64,000 bases of DNA from contig RCAB01000104.1 of assembly GCA_003640385.1 (NCBI GenBank), positions 62,001 through 126,000 of the forward strand, in the 5' to 3' direction. The translations under genes and the position numbers were made by a program. Shown piece after piece: positions 1 through 13,097 of the stretch (its first letter is position 1; every line of letters begins with the position of its first letter). Below the pieces are notes generated by a model. It worked only from the letters and a program-made list of their open reading frames with translations, had not been told where the DNA came from and ran no database searches. The DNA is from Setaria digitata (taxonomy: Eukaryota > Nematoda > Chromadorea > Rhabditida > Setariidae).

Positions 1-188
1 AGTAGAAGCCAAAGGTCTGTTGTTAATTTAATGAGTTTAATTAGTTTTGGCTATAATTTTACATGACAAAATAGTAGTTTTACTTTTTTGCGATGTTCGT
101 TGGTGAAAATATAATTTACAAATAGTTACTTACTCAATAGTACGATTTAATAACTTTTTATTAATCAACCGTTTTCTCTTAATTGCAG

Positions 189-418
189 TACTGCGGAAGT
201 TTAAAGAGAAGAAGGAATTTTACGCACGTGACCCACATAAACTTCTTCAAACGTATGAAGAAGAGTGGAAACGAATTGAAAGTTTGACATCAAATCGACG
301 ACGTAATCAATTACGTGGCCGTCAATCAAACATACAAATGCCGTCTAATCAGTCACGATCACGCAAATCACCTGCCTCTCAAAGAATTCTTCGTGAGACT
401 ACCCTTCCGGATAGTTGA
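189..418 (+). CDS. 3'-terminal coding exon of an unrecognised gene (partial; possible HYLS1-like C-terminus)
   Basis: An acceptor (ttaattgcag, ending at 188) opens a reading frame that runs 76 codons to TGA at 416-418. The peptide is very basic and hydrophilic: it starts LRKFKEKKEFYARDPHKLL, contains a Tyr-x3-Glu-Trp stretch, then an Arg/Asn/Ser/Gln-rich tail ending TTLPDS. The frame needs one upstream base; positions 1-14 (ending AAAG before GTCTG) would supply the phase and could be the end of the preceding exon, but that donor is weak. The pattern Asp-Pro ... Tyr ... Glu-Trp followed by an Arg-rich stretch with Leu-Arg recalls the C-terminal region of the centriolar protein HYLS1. That is a weak resemblance from memory, not an identification. 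The rest of the gene lies to the left of the window. The exon itself is credible because of the acceptor, the long open frame in AT-rich DNA and the poly(A) signal 60 nt downstream. Confidence 0.55.
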
Positions 419-478
419 ATTTCTGTAATAGTAATTATTTTTGGTAATAATAATTAACGATAATAAGAAATTTTTTTT

Positions 479-484
479 AATAAA
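479..484 (+). terminator. Poly(A) signal of the left-edge gene
   Basis: AATAAA lies 61 nt after the TGA at 416-418, a normal nematode 3'UTR distance. It supports the plus-strand gene ending here. Confidence 0.5.
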
Positions 485-595
485 GTAAGAAATAATAATA
501 TTGCTAGTGTCGTAATTATCGTTAATATAAAAGTTATTATTATTTGCAAAGGAAAGTTACTATTGTTATTGCTTATTACTATTGTCTATTATTAA

Positions 596-643
<48 letters not shown>

Positions 644-3600
644 TATTATTATTGTTATTATTACTATTAGTTGTTATTATTAATTACTATCAGTTGTTTT
701 CCATTAATAGTAGTAATTAATCGCTTGTGCAGTCTTATAACATTTGTGGTGAAAAGTCTTAAAAATAAGCACTTTATTAAGCAATTAAGAAAATTTAAAA
801 AAAAAAAAAATATGATAGCATTGTTTAGATTTAATTAAATAGGTGAAAAAATAAATAAAAGCCGAATGATAATTTAAAAAAGATTGCTTTATCATTTCCA
901 CAATCAAACATGATTTATTCATTTAAAATTCATTCAGTTTCAATTCCTGTTCAATTTTCTGCATTCCCTTGAAAAAGTACAGGTAAGTTATAGTATGTTT
1001 TGCTGTAATATTGAAATGATTAGTTTTACTTCCTGATTCGTCTATGTTTACTGTTTAAAGTCTAAATTGAAATGTTAAAAATTGTTGAAGTAATTAATTA
1101 CCCAGTTGAATGTAGTGAAAAGCAATTGACATTCATTTAAAATGCAATGTAAAATGTGAATTAATGACTTATAATTTATTAATCTGTAAATTTAATATTT
1201 GCATAATAAATTTCAGAAATTTCGATTTTTCAAAAACTTGTTAACATGAAACCATTTTATGAATTGTGAAGTTCTAATTGTGGTCAAAATCTATTCTCCA
1301 ACATTACTTCCACAAAGAGACTGAAAATTGCACGAAATTAAAAAAAAAAAAAAAGAAAACCAAATTTTCTTCAACAATTGCAGTTAGATTCAGTAATGAA
1401 ACGATGGAAAGACTACTGCTTAATGTCAGAAAATAAAGAAAGTAACAGCTGTATAAAAAGGGTGAATAAATTTTTTGATTATTTAATTTTAAATTCTAAT
1501 TTCATTAAAGGAATTGAAAATTAATATTAGTTGAGAGTTAAAAAAAATTTTGAATAGCTTCAAAAAGTTATGTGTAATTTCACAATTAAATTTTTTTTCT
1601 GTTTTCATCAAAATTTCTTTGATTGGTAAATGTTATTATTGAAAAGAACAGAGGTACCTAAGTTGATGCAGTAGTTATATTGCTGTTTTAAGTTTCTTAT
1701 CAGTGACATCACATTCCAATTAGCAAAGTTTAATAAATGAAAGCGGCAATTGAAGTAGTGATAATGATATAACTAAAATTTTATGTCAAACTATTAGCCT
1801 TGCTAAACAGTTTCAAAATGGTTTACAATTATCACTTCAATTGCAAAAAATTTATCAAATTAGCGAGTTAACTGAATTCGTGACATGTTAGTAATGATAC
1901 GAAAATGATAATTTCTATTGATAATGGTTGATAAAAAAAATAGTATTTGTTTCATATATTTCCATATTAACAACATATGCAGGTATAAATTTTGTGCACT
2001 TATTCAAGCTTATCACTGACTTGATATTGCATTTGCTATATTTTATTTCATTTGCTACATCAAAAACCGTAACTGTAACATATTTAAAATTTATTTTTTT
2101 AAAGTATTACATTTTTGGAAACTATCAAATAATATGAAATTTGCTTATCATGTGAGTTATTAAGTAATTAATGAATATAATTATTATAATGAGTTATTGC
2201 TAACTCTGCAATTTTACAAAAATTTGCCCATAATTTTTGCAAATATATGCCCCTTAAATTTTCATTCTTTGCTAATCTTTTTTTTTTCTCTCAAATTTTC
2301 ATTTTAATTTTTATTTCGAATTTTATTTGACACTCATTTCTTTGAGTGTACGACCAGTTCAGTGATTCATCTGATACAATAAACATTATAATGTATTTAT
2401 TAATTGAATTTTTTTTCCAACGTTAATCTAGTTGTATCAATGGTAAAATTGCATTTAATTTCAAACATTTTTCATTCCCAATCTTGACTTCTCGATTATT
2501 TAATTTCTTTTCATTTCATTCGTTTCCTTTTTTTTTTGTTCTAATTGTATTAATTCTACTATAACATTGCAGAATTCATCATGCGATTTGTTGACTACGC
2601 TAACGATATTTTAAATATATTATGGAATTCATAATTTTTTTTAAACTATTTTGATTTATAAATTTTATCGATGCTGATAAGAAGTTTCAATTATCAATTT
2701 CTATTTTTAATGATTAGTGAAAGTATGATAAATTTAATTTTAGAATGCATGTCTTAAAAATTTACTCTTTGAAGTGATTCGCCAAAATTTTTAATTAAAA
2801 AAAATACGGCAATTTTTTCAAATTTTTTTTAATGAAATACTTTCTATTAGTTTTTCTTTTTCGGCATAATTAAAATTTATATTGCCAAGATTTTCTCATT
2901 AAATGGTCATAAATTTTTGTTCTTAAACGATTGACAATTGAAATAATTGATCGTGATTTGTAAATGTATTTGTAATTTTGAAAAAAAAAAAAAAAAAAAA
3001 GAATTTCAAAAAAATGAATTTATCCTCCATAAAATGAGCAATAATTAAAGAGAAAAAAAATGGAGATAATTACTTCATTAATATTTTTCGATCAAATATA
3101 AATCGGATTTAAAAGCTGAAATAAAATCTAAGGAGAACAATGTATGCCTTTTTCTTTAAGTGCTTTTTTTTATCTTAGGAAAGTTATATCCGAAATTAGG
3201 CTATTTTTTTAATTGGAAGCTGCTAAACCATCTGCGGAGTCACTAACCACTTGTTTTGACTGGCTAATTTTCATCTAACATTTAATTTTTTTTAAACTTT
3301 CAAATGAAATTTTTAATCATGAAGATTTTGCAAATCAAATAATTGTATTTATGATGAAAGAGTGTTTGTTAAGATCGTAATTTAGCTTAGAATATTTTAA
3401 ATAAATGTTCTGTAGAAATTTCAATTATATAATTTCAAGCTTTTCATATAATTAATTTTAAAATGCCTCCAAAAAAAGTCTGTATGTGAAACAGGTTAAA
3501 AAAAATAACAAGAAAAAAAGACTAACCAATCCCATATATAAGAGAAATCAAAAGAAGATCAATCGATTGCATGGAATGATTTTTCCTGATCACAAAGGAC

Positions 3601-5839
3601 TCGAGCATTATGATAAATGATAAATAAATAAATTTGAACAATTACACACAGAGAAGTGAAATAGTTTTCCACCGACTGGCGTTAGAAATTATTCAAAATA
3701 TTATTTGCGCAGCTAATAGAAATATTTATTGCTTAATTTTCTGTAATAATCGTATTACTGATAAAAATATCTTATTACCGTAAATAAAGTCTTATCAACA
3801 CAATAGATGCATTACATTTGTTGGAAGATTAAACTTAAGAGTTTTAAAATTTTTTTTTCGAATATAACACATAGACTTGTGTAGGATTGAAATTTATGGA
3901 TTTGGTTAAGGAAGTGAAATTTCATATCAATGGCAATTTCTTCCTGGAATGTTTGATTGAGATTTATCAGTGATATCAATATTTACATTACATACAAGAT
4001 AATTTTTAAGAACTTCAAAGAATATGTTGGATAATTGAACAAAAAAAGAATTTGATGATGATATACAAATTTTTTGCAGCAGTCAGTCTCGACAACATTA
4101 TCAGTCTCGAGGAACAACTGCTGGTACTTAACATTAAATTCGTTTTTTAGATCTTTGATGCCCATATCAGTATGAATGATGGATCTCAATCAAATATTAC
4201 TATTTTGCTCATAAATTTTTGCTTGAAATTAATATGAAAAGCTGAAAAAAATATCAGCTATAAGTTTTGTACAGCAAAATTACTATTAGACAGATACTAA
4301 CAGAAACTAAACATCCAATCATTTTACTTGTTGATAGTTTTTACCTCAGCTGTGATAAGAATTTCTGCACTATGCTTGCCAATTAACTCAATTGGAATTT
4401 AATAATAAATATTTTCAGTAGAATTAAAGCATAGCATAGTAAGACTGCATGAATTGAACATCTTTAGCTGAACTGTACGAAAGAATTTACTTGGGCAATA
4501 TTGCTAGCTAAAAAAAAAAAAGTATTTTAAGCTCCAATAGAAATTCGATGCACTTTCGAAATATTAATTATCAAAGTGAACAAAATTATTCATTAGTTAA
4601 GACTAAATAAAATAATAAAAGTAATCGAAATTTTTTAGAAAAAAAAGCTATAACCATCCACTTAAAGTAAATGATTTAGAAAAAAAAAAACGCGCTTAAT
4701 TAAATAATAATGAAAAATTTGATAAGAAATTTTTTGAACGGAGTAGATCAAATGATAAAAGCAAAATTTTTTAATTGCATTAATTTTCCTGCTAATTTGT
4801 ACTTGTCACATTTATCGTCTCTTTTCGCAAATATTTCACTAATTTCCATTTTCAATTTCCTCTCATTTTCATTTGAATCCTTGGGAGTAATTTATAGTGG
4901 GCCAAGATTATTTGAAGAAAAATCTAATTTTTTCTCAAGCACTAATTGTTTAATTAACTGTCTTGAGGGATAATGAAGTATTATTTCAGCACAACAAATT
5001 TAATGGAAACTTTAATGATTATCAGTTATTACCACCAAAAATCATTTGCATATGATTTTGAACTCATCATTATCAGTCCAAGTTTAGCAAATAGACATAT
5101 TTTGATTATCAAACATAGTGAGAAGTGTCATTTTCTTATTTAAACTTACTCATTCACTTTATTGACAGGTAATGATTTCGTTTTCTTTCTTTTTTGCTGA
5201 TAAGAAAAAATGAAAATTTGAATTTTGCAGTATCTTATGATATTTAGATCAAATAGATGATTAAAACTTGCTACTGTCTTCATTCTTACACTCAACATTA
5301 ATTCTACTTTTCCTTCCAGCGTACTGATTATTTTCCGGAATAAAAAGATTGTTTTAATTTGTTCATTATGTTATCACTAATGCAGAATTTAGCAGCAATA
5401 AAGCAAAAGCAAGAAATTACTTTGATTCAACATTGAACAAGTTTGAGGATAAATTAAAATGAAATTCGAAAAATATTTTGAAAATGATATTAGTAATTCT
5501 TGATCGAAGCATGCATCATTACTAAACCCAAAAAACATTTTCACTTAAAAAATTTTGCCAGCAAGAAAAACGAAAATATATAAAATTGAAGTCAATGAAA
5601 AAAGCAAATAAATTTAAAAAATAAAAAGATAAATTATGAAATAAAATTTATAATTGATTTATAATGAGAAGAATGATTCAATTTAATTAACTGCAGTAAA
5701 AATATGAAAGAAAATTTCATCCTTAAAACTAGCTTCATTAATTAGTAAATTTGAATTCCTCATTATAAAAAGATGATAAATTAAAAAAAATCTGTTTTGT
5801 ATTCCATTCATAACAATGACTGAAAAGTTATAAAATTTA
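485..5839. other. AT-rich intergenic DNA, no supportable gene
   Basis: I see no exon with convincing coding character on either strand. ORFs here (for example 1928-2137 +, 3983-4189 -, 4710-4973 +) are short, dominated by Phe/Ile/Leu/Lys/Asn and lack paired splice signals. The stretch is built of homopolymer A/T runs (for example an A-run at about 2981-3000) and an ATT microsatellite at its left end. Confidence 0.6.
588..672. repeat. (ATT)n microsatellite
   Basis: Nearly pure TTA/ATT trinucleotide tract of about 60 bp (597-640 uninterrupted) with diverged flanks. It lies just past the 3' end of the left-edge gene. Confidence 0.9.
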
Positions 5840-6250
5840 TTTTTCAATCACGTAGAATTTTCGAACGTTTGCCACGTAGTGATATTCGTACGTGAGTGGT
5901 ACTCGTAACATGAGTGATGTTCGTAACGTAAGTGGTGTTCCCCGTGCAGTCAAAACTAATCGCTACTGAAAATTGAAAATTAGTATACCATTTCCGAATA
6001 GCACTTGAAACTAGCATCGATATCGAAGTAAACAAACTTCGGCGCAATATCTGACGGCCAGAATCCAAATAAATTTAAGGACTGACGCTCTTTATAAAAT
6101 AGCTTGAAGATTAAAACGAGACTAATTCAGACTAGGTCGTACTTCCTGATCAATCAGCCTTCCCGGATTTCACTGAAATGGTTAAACTGGTAGTGAAAGA
6201 TAGGAACTGTTAACTCTGCCTAAAGAGGCGCTAATTAGTGATTCCATCAT
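5840..6250. other. GC-richer intergenic island with a short degenerate tandem repeat
   Basis: This ~400 bp stands out from its neighbours by CG-containing words (cgtacgtg, tcgtaacg, cttcccgg). Positions 5868-5940 carry about three to four diverged copies of an ~18-bp unit of the form gtgRtgttcgtaacRtgagt, which give a Thr-His-Val-Thr repeat in one minus-strand frame. No splice signals or family motif support a gene. It could be an old repeat or a regulatory element. Confidence 0.4.
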
Positions 6251-9200
6251 TAGCATATCTATTCAGAATACAATTTATGGACTATGAATTTTTAAAATTT
6301 GCTTCCTGCTGTTATTTGTCATTAATTTGTTGTCTTTTTTTTTTTTTGAACTATCGGCTACTGTTATGCAGTGCATCGATTAATTAACTTTGCAAATGCT
6401 ATTTTCAACTTTGATTGCATCATCTGAAATGGAATTTAGAAGTTTTATTGGCCTTTTTTCTTCTAAATCAAAATAGAACTTATCAATCTTATTTATGCTA
6501 CCTTTTAAATCAAAAGATTTTAAATTTTCCAAAATTATACTCCTTTCTAGTTCTACTTTAGTGTGTAATGAACTAACTATATTACTTACAGAGACATTTA
6601 CTATCATGCAAAATATTATTATCATTTTAAATGGCTGCAAAAAATGTGTTGTACAATTTGATCCAAAAATTTTTTCCACAAACTGCTCTGGAAGCATTAA
6701 GATTTTACAAGACTTATTAGACTTACTTTCATTTGCATTTAAAATTTTCGTTAGACTAAATTTGAAAATGTTTGAATTTTACTTTATGCACATCAAATAA
6801 TTTGTACGATTAAATTAATTTATGGAAAAGTTTGAATAAATTTGTATGTCGTATTAATTGTCCGATGCATTTCATGTTTTAATAATATTAATTGTTAGAA
6901 AGGCATTTAAAATATTTTTTTTTCTCATCCTTCCTTCTGCAACAGTCAAACGTATTTTTCCAAGTAAAAAAAAAGAAAGAGAAAAAAAAAATTAAATAAA
7001 TTTATCATTTCAACAAACATGTTTATCTTATTTTTTAAAAATGTGCAATTTTGAAAATAAATTTTGCGTAAGTTTATGAAAATTGTGAATAATTGATTAT
7101 AAAAAAAGAAAAAAGAATGAAAAAAGGATACAGAGGACGAAGGGGAAAAAAAACCGGAATTATTCCTATGAAACAAGAGTGTTTCCGGCAAGTTTTCGGT
7201 ATCATTATATTCTTATTATTATTACCAAATATGACAACAACTTGATATTTGTATATTTATCCTTTGACAAATCATTTCATTTTTTTTTTCTCTATCGAGA
7301 ATTTTTAAAATGCATAAAAATTATGATATTACTATCCATAATAATGTATTAATTACATTCTAGGATTTTGAATATATTTTAAAATTTGTTAAATCTTTTA
7401 AAAATAATTTTTAATACATTGCTCGTTTTTTTCTTCTTATATAAAAATTTATTTTAGTTGTTGAATTTTCTCTTTTTTTTTTTTGTTATCTTCCCAAGTT
7501 TTGCTTGCATTTTGGAATTGGTAAAACAACTTGAACTATATAATTATGGTTATTTTGCGAGAGAAAAAAAAAAAAAAATTTGATTTCAAAGCAATTAATT
7601 GGTTGGTGGAAAGGCAACTTTCAAAAATCGTCACTTTGTTTGATTTAGAATTATATAGAAAGCTTTTTCGGCTATTCTGCTGTACAAATTTTCTTGTTAG
7701 CAGAGTACTAAGCCGGAAATGAAAACACAAATCTGAATTAAATACAACCGTAATTCCGGTCATGGCATGTTCTTTCCTTTTTTTTTTTTAAATAGCTGAG
7801 TTAGAGTGTTCCATTCTTTTGAAATAAATATTTATATTTTCAGCATCTTTATTATTCCTTAATCCCCTTAGAATATAAATGTTAAATGAATCAATTTATA
7901 ACTATTCAAACAACCAGTTAATTAAATAATTAAATGCTTTACCGACTCCAACTCTTTCTTATCTCAGAGGTTGTATAAAAACATTTTACCGTCTGAAATA
8001 AATTTTTACTTTTAAATTCAAGTTATTAACTAAATTATAAGGCATTTGAATTTTTTGAATTTCTGATATAAAATTTTTAATTTACTAGTGAAAAAACTCC
8101 AATCCTTTGTTTGTGTTAAAAAAATTTTTTCTACGGCTCCTTTGGTTTATTCTTACTGCAAACATAATTGTATTATAATGAATATATTATATTAAATGAA
8201 TATATTTCATATATTTATTTCATACATTTCATAAATGAAATTAAGGAAATCATTTGTAATCAAACAATTGGGGTGTAAAAATTTAGCAAAGTTTATTCAA
8301 ATAATTATAATTACACGCAAATAAATTCAAATGAAAATTTTAGCAGAATTGAATTTGTCAAAATTATGGAAAAATGAATTAATAATGTTAAAGGTACAAA
8401 TTTAAATTGAATTCAATATTGTAAATCGATCCAATGTCGCATATTGCTAATTAATTCATATGTACAAAAAAAAAAAAAAAAAAAAAAAGAAAAAAGGAGA
8501 AGGGAGTAATCCATTATTTTATGTAATTAATTATAGCAAGAAATTTTAAGCGAGATCATTGCATTTCTAAAATTGAAACAAAATTTCAATTAGATCAATT
8601 ACAATTGCGTGTCAATAGTTATTCCAATAATATATGGCTGGTAAAAATGGAGGGTAATAAATATTATTTAAACTGCTAATTAATTTATCAACCAAAATGT
8701 AACACAATGAAATTCACTTGGGATCCGAGAAGAATTGGTTCAATTAAAAGTAATTAACAAGTGGCATATATGAACAGTAGTGAATGGAACATAGTTGTTA
8801 GAAACAATTCATTTAATTAATTAAAAAACCAAGGAATAAAACCCTGAAATTGAGTCAAAAATAATTTCCTGTTGCAGAAATTAATTATCTTTCCAGTACT
8901 TGCAAAGTTAATTATACTATTCAAGTAAAAAGAAAGAGCTGCAGGTAATATAATTGTAATTACTATAATTTTAATGTGTTGGCAAAAAATCGGTAAAATC
9001 AGAAACTATTTCAGCTTAATTTTGCATCATGAATTCGTTAACTAAAAATATTTTACGATGTGTTTTAGATTTTTTGTGATGATAAGCTTGTTACATTGGA
9101 AGTCTGCCGAACTATTTAATTGATTAAGCTTAATTAATTAATGAGTTGAACAAAGTTTGACGAATATTTATATTTTCTCAATTTTTTTTTCAGAGAAAGC

Positions 9201-12181
9201 TTTGCTGGTTTCAGTCATTTTTCTTTTGTTTTGTTTTTTTTTTTTCTTTAAACTTTTTCTTAAATGTAAACACTTTAAACTACATTTTACTGAATAGCGT
9301 TTCAATAAGTTTACAAAACTGCTCAACATAAAAGTTAAAAAGTTTTTAATTTAAATATAAATTTATCCTCAGTACAAAAAAGAAATTAAGCTTGACATAT
9401 TTCAGTTGATCTCCTTAAATACCTGACCTCCAGTATACTCTCTTCGATATCCAGCTTCTGATATGCCCTTCTCAGTACTTGACCTCCAGTAATTTTGCAA
9501 TTTCTATCCTATAAAAAATTGTATTCAATTTTTAGCTACCAAAGAATCAAACCTTAAGATTTTAAAAAGGATTTTCTTTTTTTTTTTTGATCTTCTTTGG
9601 ACAAATCCTTTTTTAGGATAAATAAATATTTAGAAAGGAATTAAAACTATTTCGATACAATTCATCGTAGCATAAAATCATTTTTTTTTCAACATTTCGA
9701 AAAATTAAGCATTTTTAAAAGTTGTGAATTTCATCAGAATAAAATTAACTTTTTATTTGAGGCGAAGAAAATTCGTTTAATTTTGCTTCTTTTTTTTTAA
9801 ATATCTGGGAAAAAAAAGAAGAAAACTTCGAAATAACTTCAGTGTGAAATGAATTGAATTGAAATAAATGAAAGGTAAATTGTTTATTTACAGCAATCAT
9901 ATTTCATTAACATAATAGCACTTCATTATCCACTCAATTTTTTTCATTTTCCTTTTTTTCCATATGCTAAGTAATACTTTGAGAGAAGAACAAAAGAGAG
10001 TTATTGTTAGAAAATAATTGAAAACAAATCGAATTTTCTTCGTTTCTTACCTTTCTCTCTTTATTTTTTACATTCATTTCATATTTCACTTTAATTATTC
10101 CTCATTTTCATCCGTTCCAAATGATTTCCGATCAACAATACATTTCTTGGCATTTTACTCAATATTTTACTTATCACATTATCATTTCAACTGATAACCA
10201 TTTTATAATTTTGAAGTTCAATTTCTCACTTCTATCTATATCAATATACAAATTAAGATTTCTTCTACAAATTTCATAATTGGTTATTCCTGATTAGGCG
10301 TTGATAAAATTGGTCCAGTGAAATCCACTGCATATATAATTCCGAATAATAATTTCAACTAATCGCTTTTCCATAATAGAGACACCTCTAAAAGGAATTT
10401 TGAAAAAAAATAGTTATTTTGAATATCCAATGAAAAAAATAATAATAATAATGAAAAGGGATGAAAAAGTTGATAAATTTTTTAATAATTTTAATCTGAT
10501 TTAACCAATAGTCTCCCTTTTCCAAAAATAGAAGCTCATATTCTCACATTCTTGTAAGTGAGGAAAATACTGATAAAGAAAGAACGAAGGTGGCAAATAA
10601 GTTGAAGCAAAGTGAAAACCGATGAATACTCTCGGGAATGTCGAGATCCTATCGTCAATCTTTACTATTCCAAAACTTCTTGATGAGCAGAATGATGAAG
10701 ATGAAGATGAGGATGAATACATTATCAAATTTGCGTATTACGATCATTTTTTGCCTGATTGCTAATTTTTAAAATATTTTTTTTTTTTGAAAATTCATGC
10801 AATTTTTTTTTTCAGGATCTTCAATATAATGCAAAAATTTTTATGTGCTTACTTGGTATAATTAAGCGTATTGATATCAAAAAAAAAAAAAAAGAGAAAG
10901 AAGAAAAAAAATAAATGAATAAAATATTCACTTAGCCATTACAAGCTGAAAATTTGGACAAATTGATTCAAATAAAATTATATTTTAATTATCGATACAG
11001 CAATTTTCCTTCTTCCAAAATAAGACGAAATATTTGAAAATTTTTCCAAAAAAAAAAAAAAAAGAACTAAGTTTTATTGAAAGTTCGAAAAAGCAATATG
11101 AATATTTTCTTTTTTCTTCCTTTTTTTTTTTGACTCCATTTAGCAATCTAAGCATTGTCCTAAATTTATTTTTAAATTTCAATAATAATCTTAAAAATTG
11201 TTGAATCCAAAATTTTTGAAAATTTCACCAATTTCTGAAAAAAAAAAAGAAAATGAATATTGTTGATAATTATGAAAAACCATTTCAAACAATTGAAACA
11301 AAGCAAAAAATTTGATTCAAATTAATTGAATTGAATTGCCATACAGTTCTTCTTCAGTCATTTTCTCAACAAAAATTTTTTTTCCACAAACTGAAAGAAA
11401 GCAAAATCATTTTCTCATTGTCCAGATTGCAATTGATTAAAATAATGAAATAATTGACTTAAGAATAAATCAAAGATGACAGTAATGCACCATAGGTGGT
11501 ACAAATTTTTTTTTTTTTTTTAACCCAACCGATAATAATACCTCTTTTTTAAATGATTGCATTTTTAGGCAATGGTATGATTGATTACTGCATTATTATT
11601 ATTATTATTATTCATAATATTTCTTCCTCTTTCTTTTTCTAATTTTTTTTTTTTGCCTCCTTTTCACCTATTTTTGTTGTTGGATTCTCTGAACTTCTGA
11701 ATTCCCGCTGTGAATTGTATTAGTTTCACACTCTTGAGAAATGAATGATTAAGTTCTTATTGAGGATGACGATTATTCCAACTTTCGGTATCATCATCAT
11801 TATAATATTTACAATACAAAAATAGTAAACAGAATTGCATAGTATTTTTTTTTTTTTTTATTTTAAATTTCATTTTATTATTTTTTTTTTAAAGATTTCT
11901 TTCATTCGCAATTATTTCATTTGTAATATTTTTTAATCATTATTTACTCATTTTTCGTTTTCATAATTGTTGTTTTTCTTTTTGTGAATAATCATATTTC
12001 TGGAATACTACTAATTAAAAATATCTAGGATAATTACAATTACATATTAATGTTTCTTACCCCACTATTCCATATATATATATATACATCATATATACAG
12101 TTCTTATGATATTTGATGAATTTTAATTTAAAACTTTTTCAACTTAACTTTATTAGAGATGCATCACTGGAATTAGGAAGT

Positions 12182-12184
<3 letters not shown>

Positions 12185-12217
<33 letters not shown>
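12185..12217. repeat. Poly(A) tract of 33 bases
   Basis: An uninterrupted A run followed within 22 bp by the N at 12,239. It probably caused a break in the assembly. Confidence 0.9.
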
Positions 12218-12220
<3 letters not shown>

Positions 12221-12227
12221 TGTAAGT

Positions 12228-12250
12228 TCTATCTTGAANTCTATCTTGAA
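12228..12250. other. Assembly join: single N between two copies of an 11-bp sequence
   Basis: The word TCTATCTTGAA occurs immediately before and immediately after the N at 12,239, as expected when two contig ends with an unmerged overlap are abutted. Confidence 0.75.
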
Positions 12251-13097
12251 GTTACCTGTGTTGACCTTCATAGGTCATCATCTATCATTTCACATTGATT
12301 GCTTCGGTCTAGCCACCAAAGGCTATCTTCCAACTTGTAGTCTTTTTTTTTCTTGAAAAAATCATTTTAAAAATTAAATTTTATTAGAAAAAATATTTAA
12401 AAAAAAGAGAAATTATCAGCTACGTGAGTTTATTTGAAAATATGAGAATAACTATTGCATCTGCTATTCATTCATTGGCTGTAGACATGGAAAAAGAAAA
12501 ATTTACGTAAAAATATGTTCAATTAATAATTGTGGTAAAAATTCGGAGAGGAATTTTCGTCTAATCAAGTCTAGACCAAATATAATTACAATTTTGACAA
12601 TAGCGCTAACTTTTAAAAAAGAAAAGAAACGGCCTAGTGCAAATCCCTTCTCCGTCTTCTTTCTACTCCAAGTAATCAAGCAAGTTAGCTAGTTGGCTAG
12701 TTAGCTAGCTAGCAATCAAGCAAACAATAAAGTGCTCTTTTTCAATTTGGAAGGCAAAGCAAAAGAAAAATTGGAAATTTTCATTTCTCTCTCAAAAATA
12801 AAATTTGAATAAGTTAAAATGAAATTTCGCAGCTTTTTTATGATTTTTCACAAAAAATTTCCATAATTAGTTTAGCTAAGAAAGAATTCTAACAGAGAAG
12901 AAAGGTTTGATAACAAAAGACGGAAATGATTCGCTGAACTTACTTAACTTAGTCCACTTCATTCTGTACACCCATCAGCAAAGTGTCCAAATAATTCACT
13001 CTCTTATGATGCAAATGCAAACTTCCTTCAATTTCATAACAACTTAACAACAAAATCAACTGATTTCCTTCACCTCATCCTTCTTATGTTCATCCAT

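Larger units (their letters stand above)
6251..13090. other. AT-rich intergenic DNA, no supportable gene
   Basis: Mostly A/T homopolymer runs and Phe/Lys-rich chance ORFs. Features worth naming are a pair of diverged 15-bp direct repeats ending in TGACCTCCAGTA near 9420-9434 and 9478-9492, the poly(A) run at 12,185-12,217, a single N at 12,239 and GCTAGTTAGCTAG-like repeats near 12,684-12,716. A minus-strand ORF at 6380-6697 is discussed as a finding but is not supported well enough to call. Confidence 0.55.
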
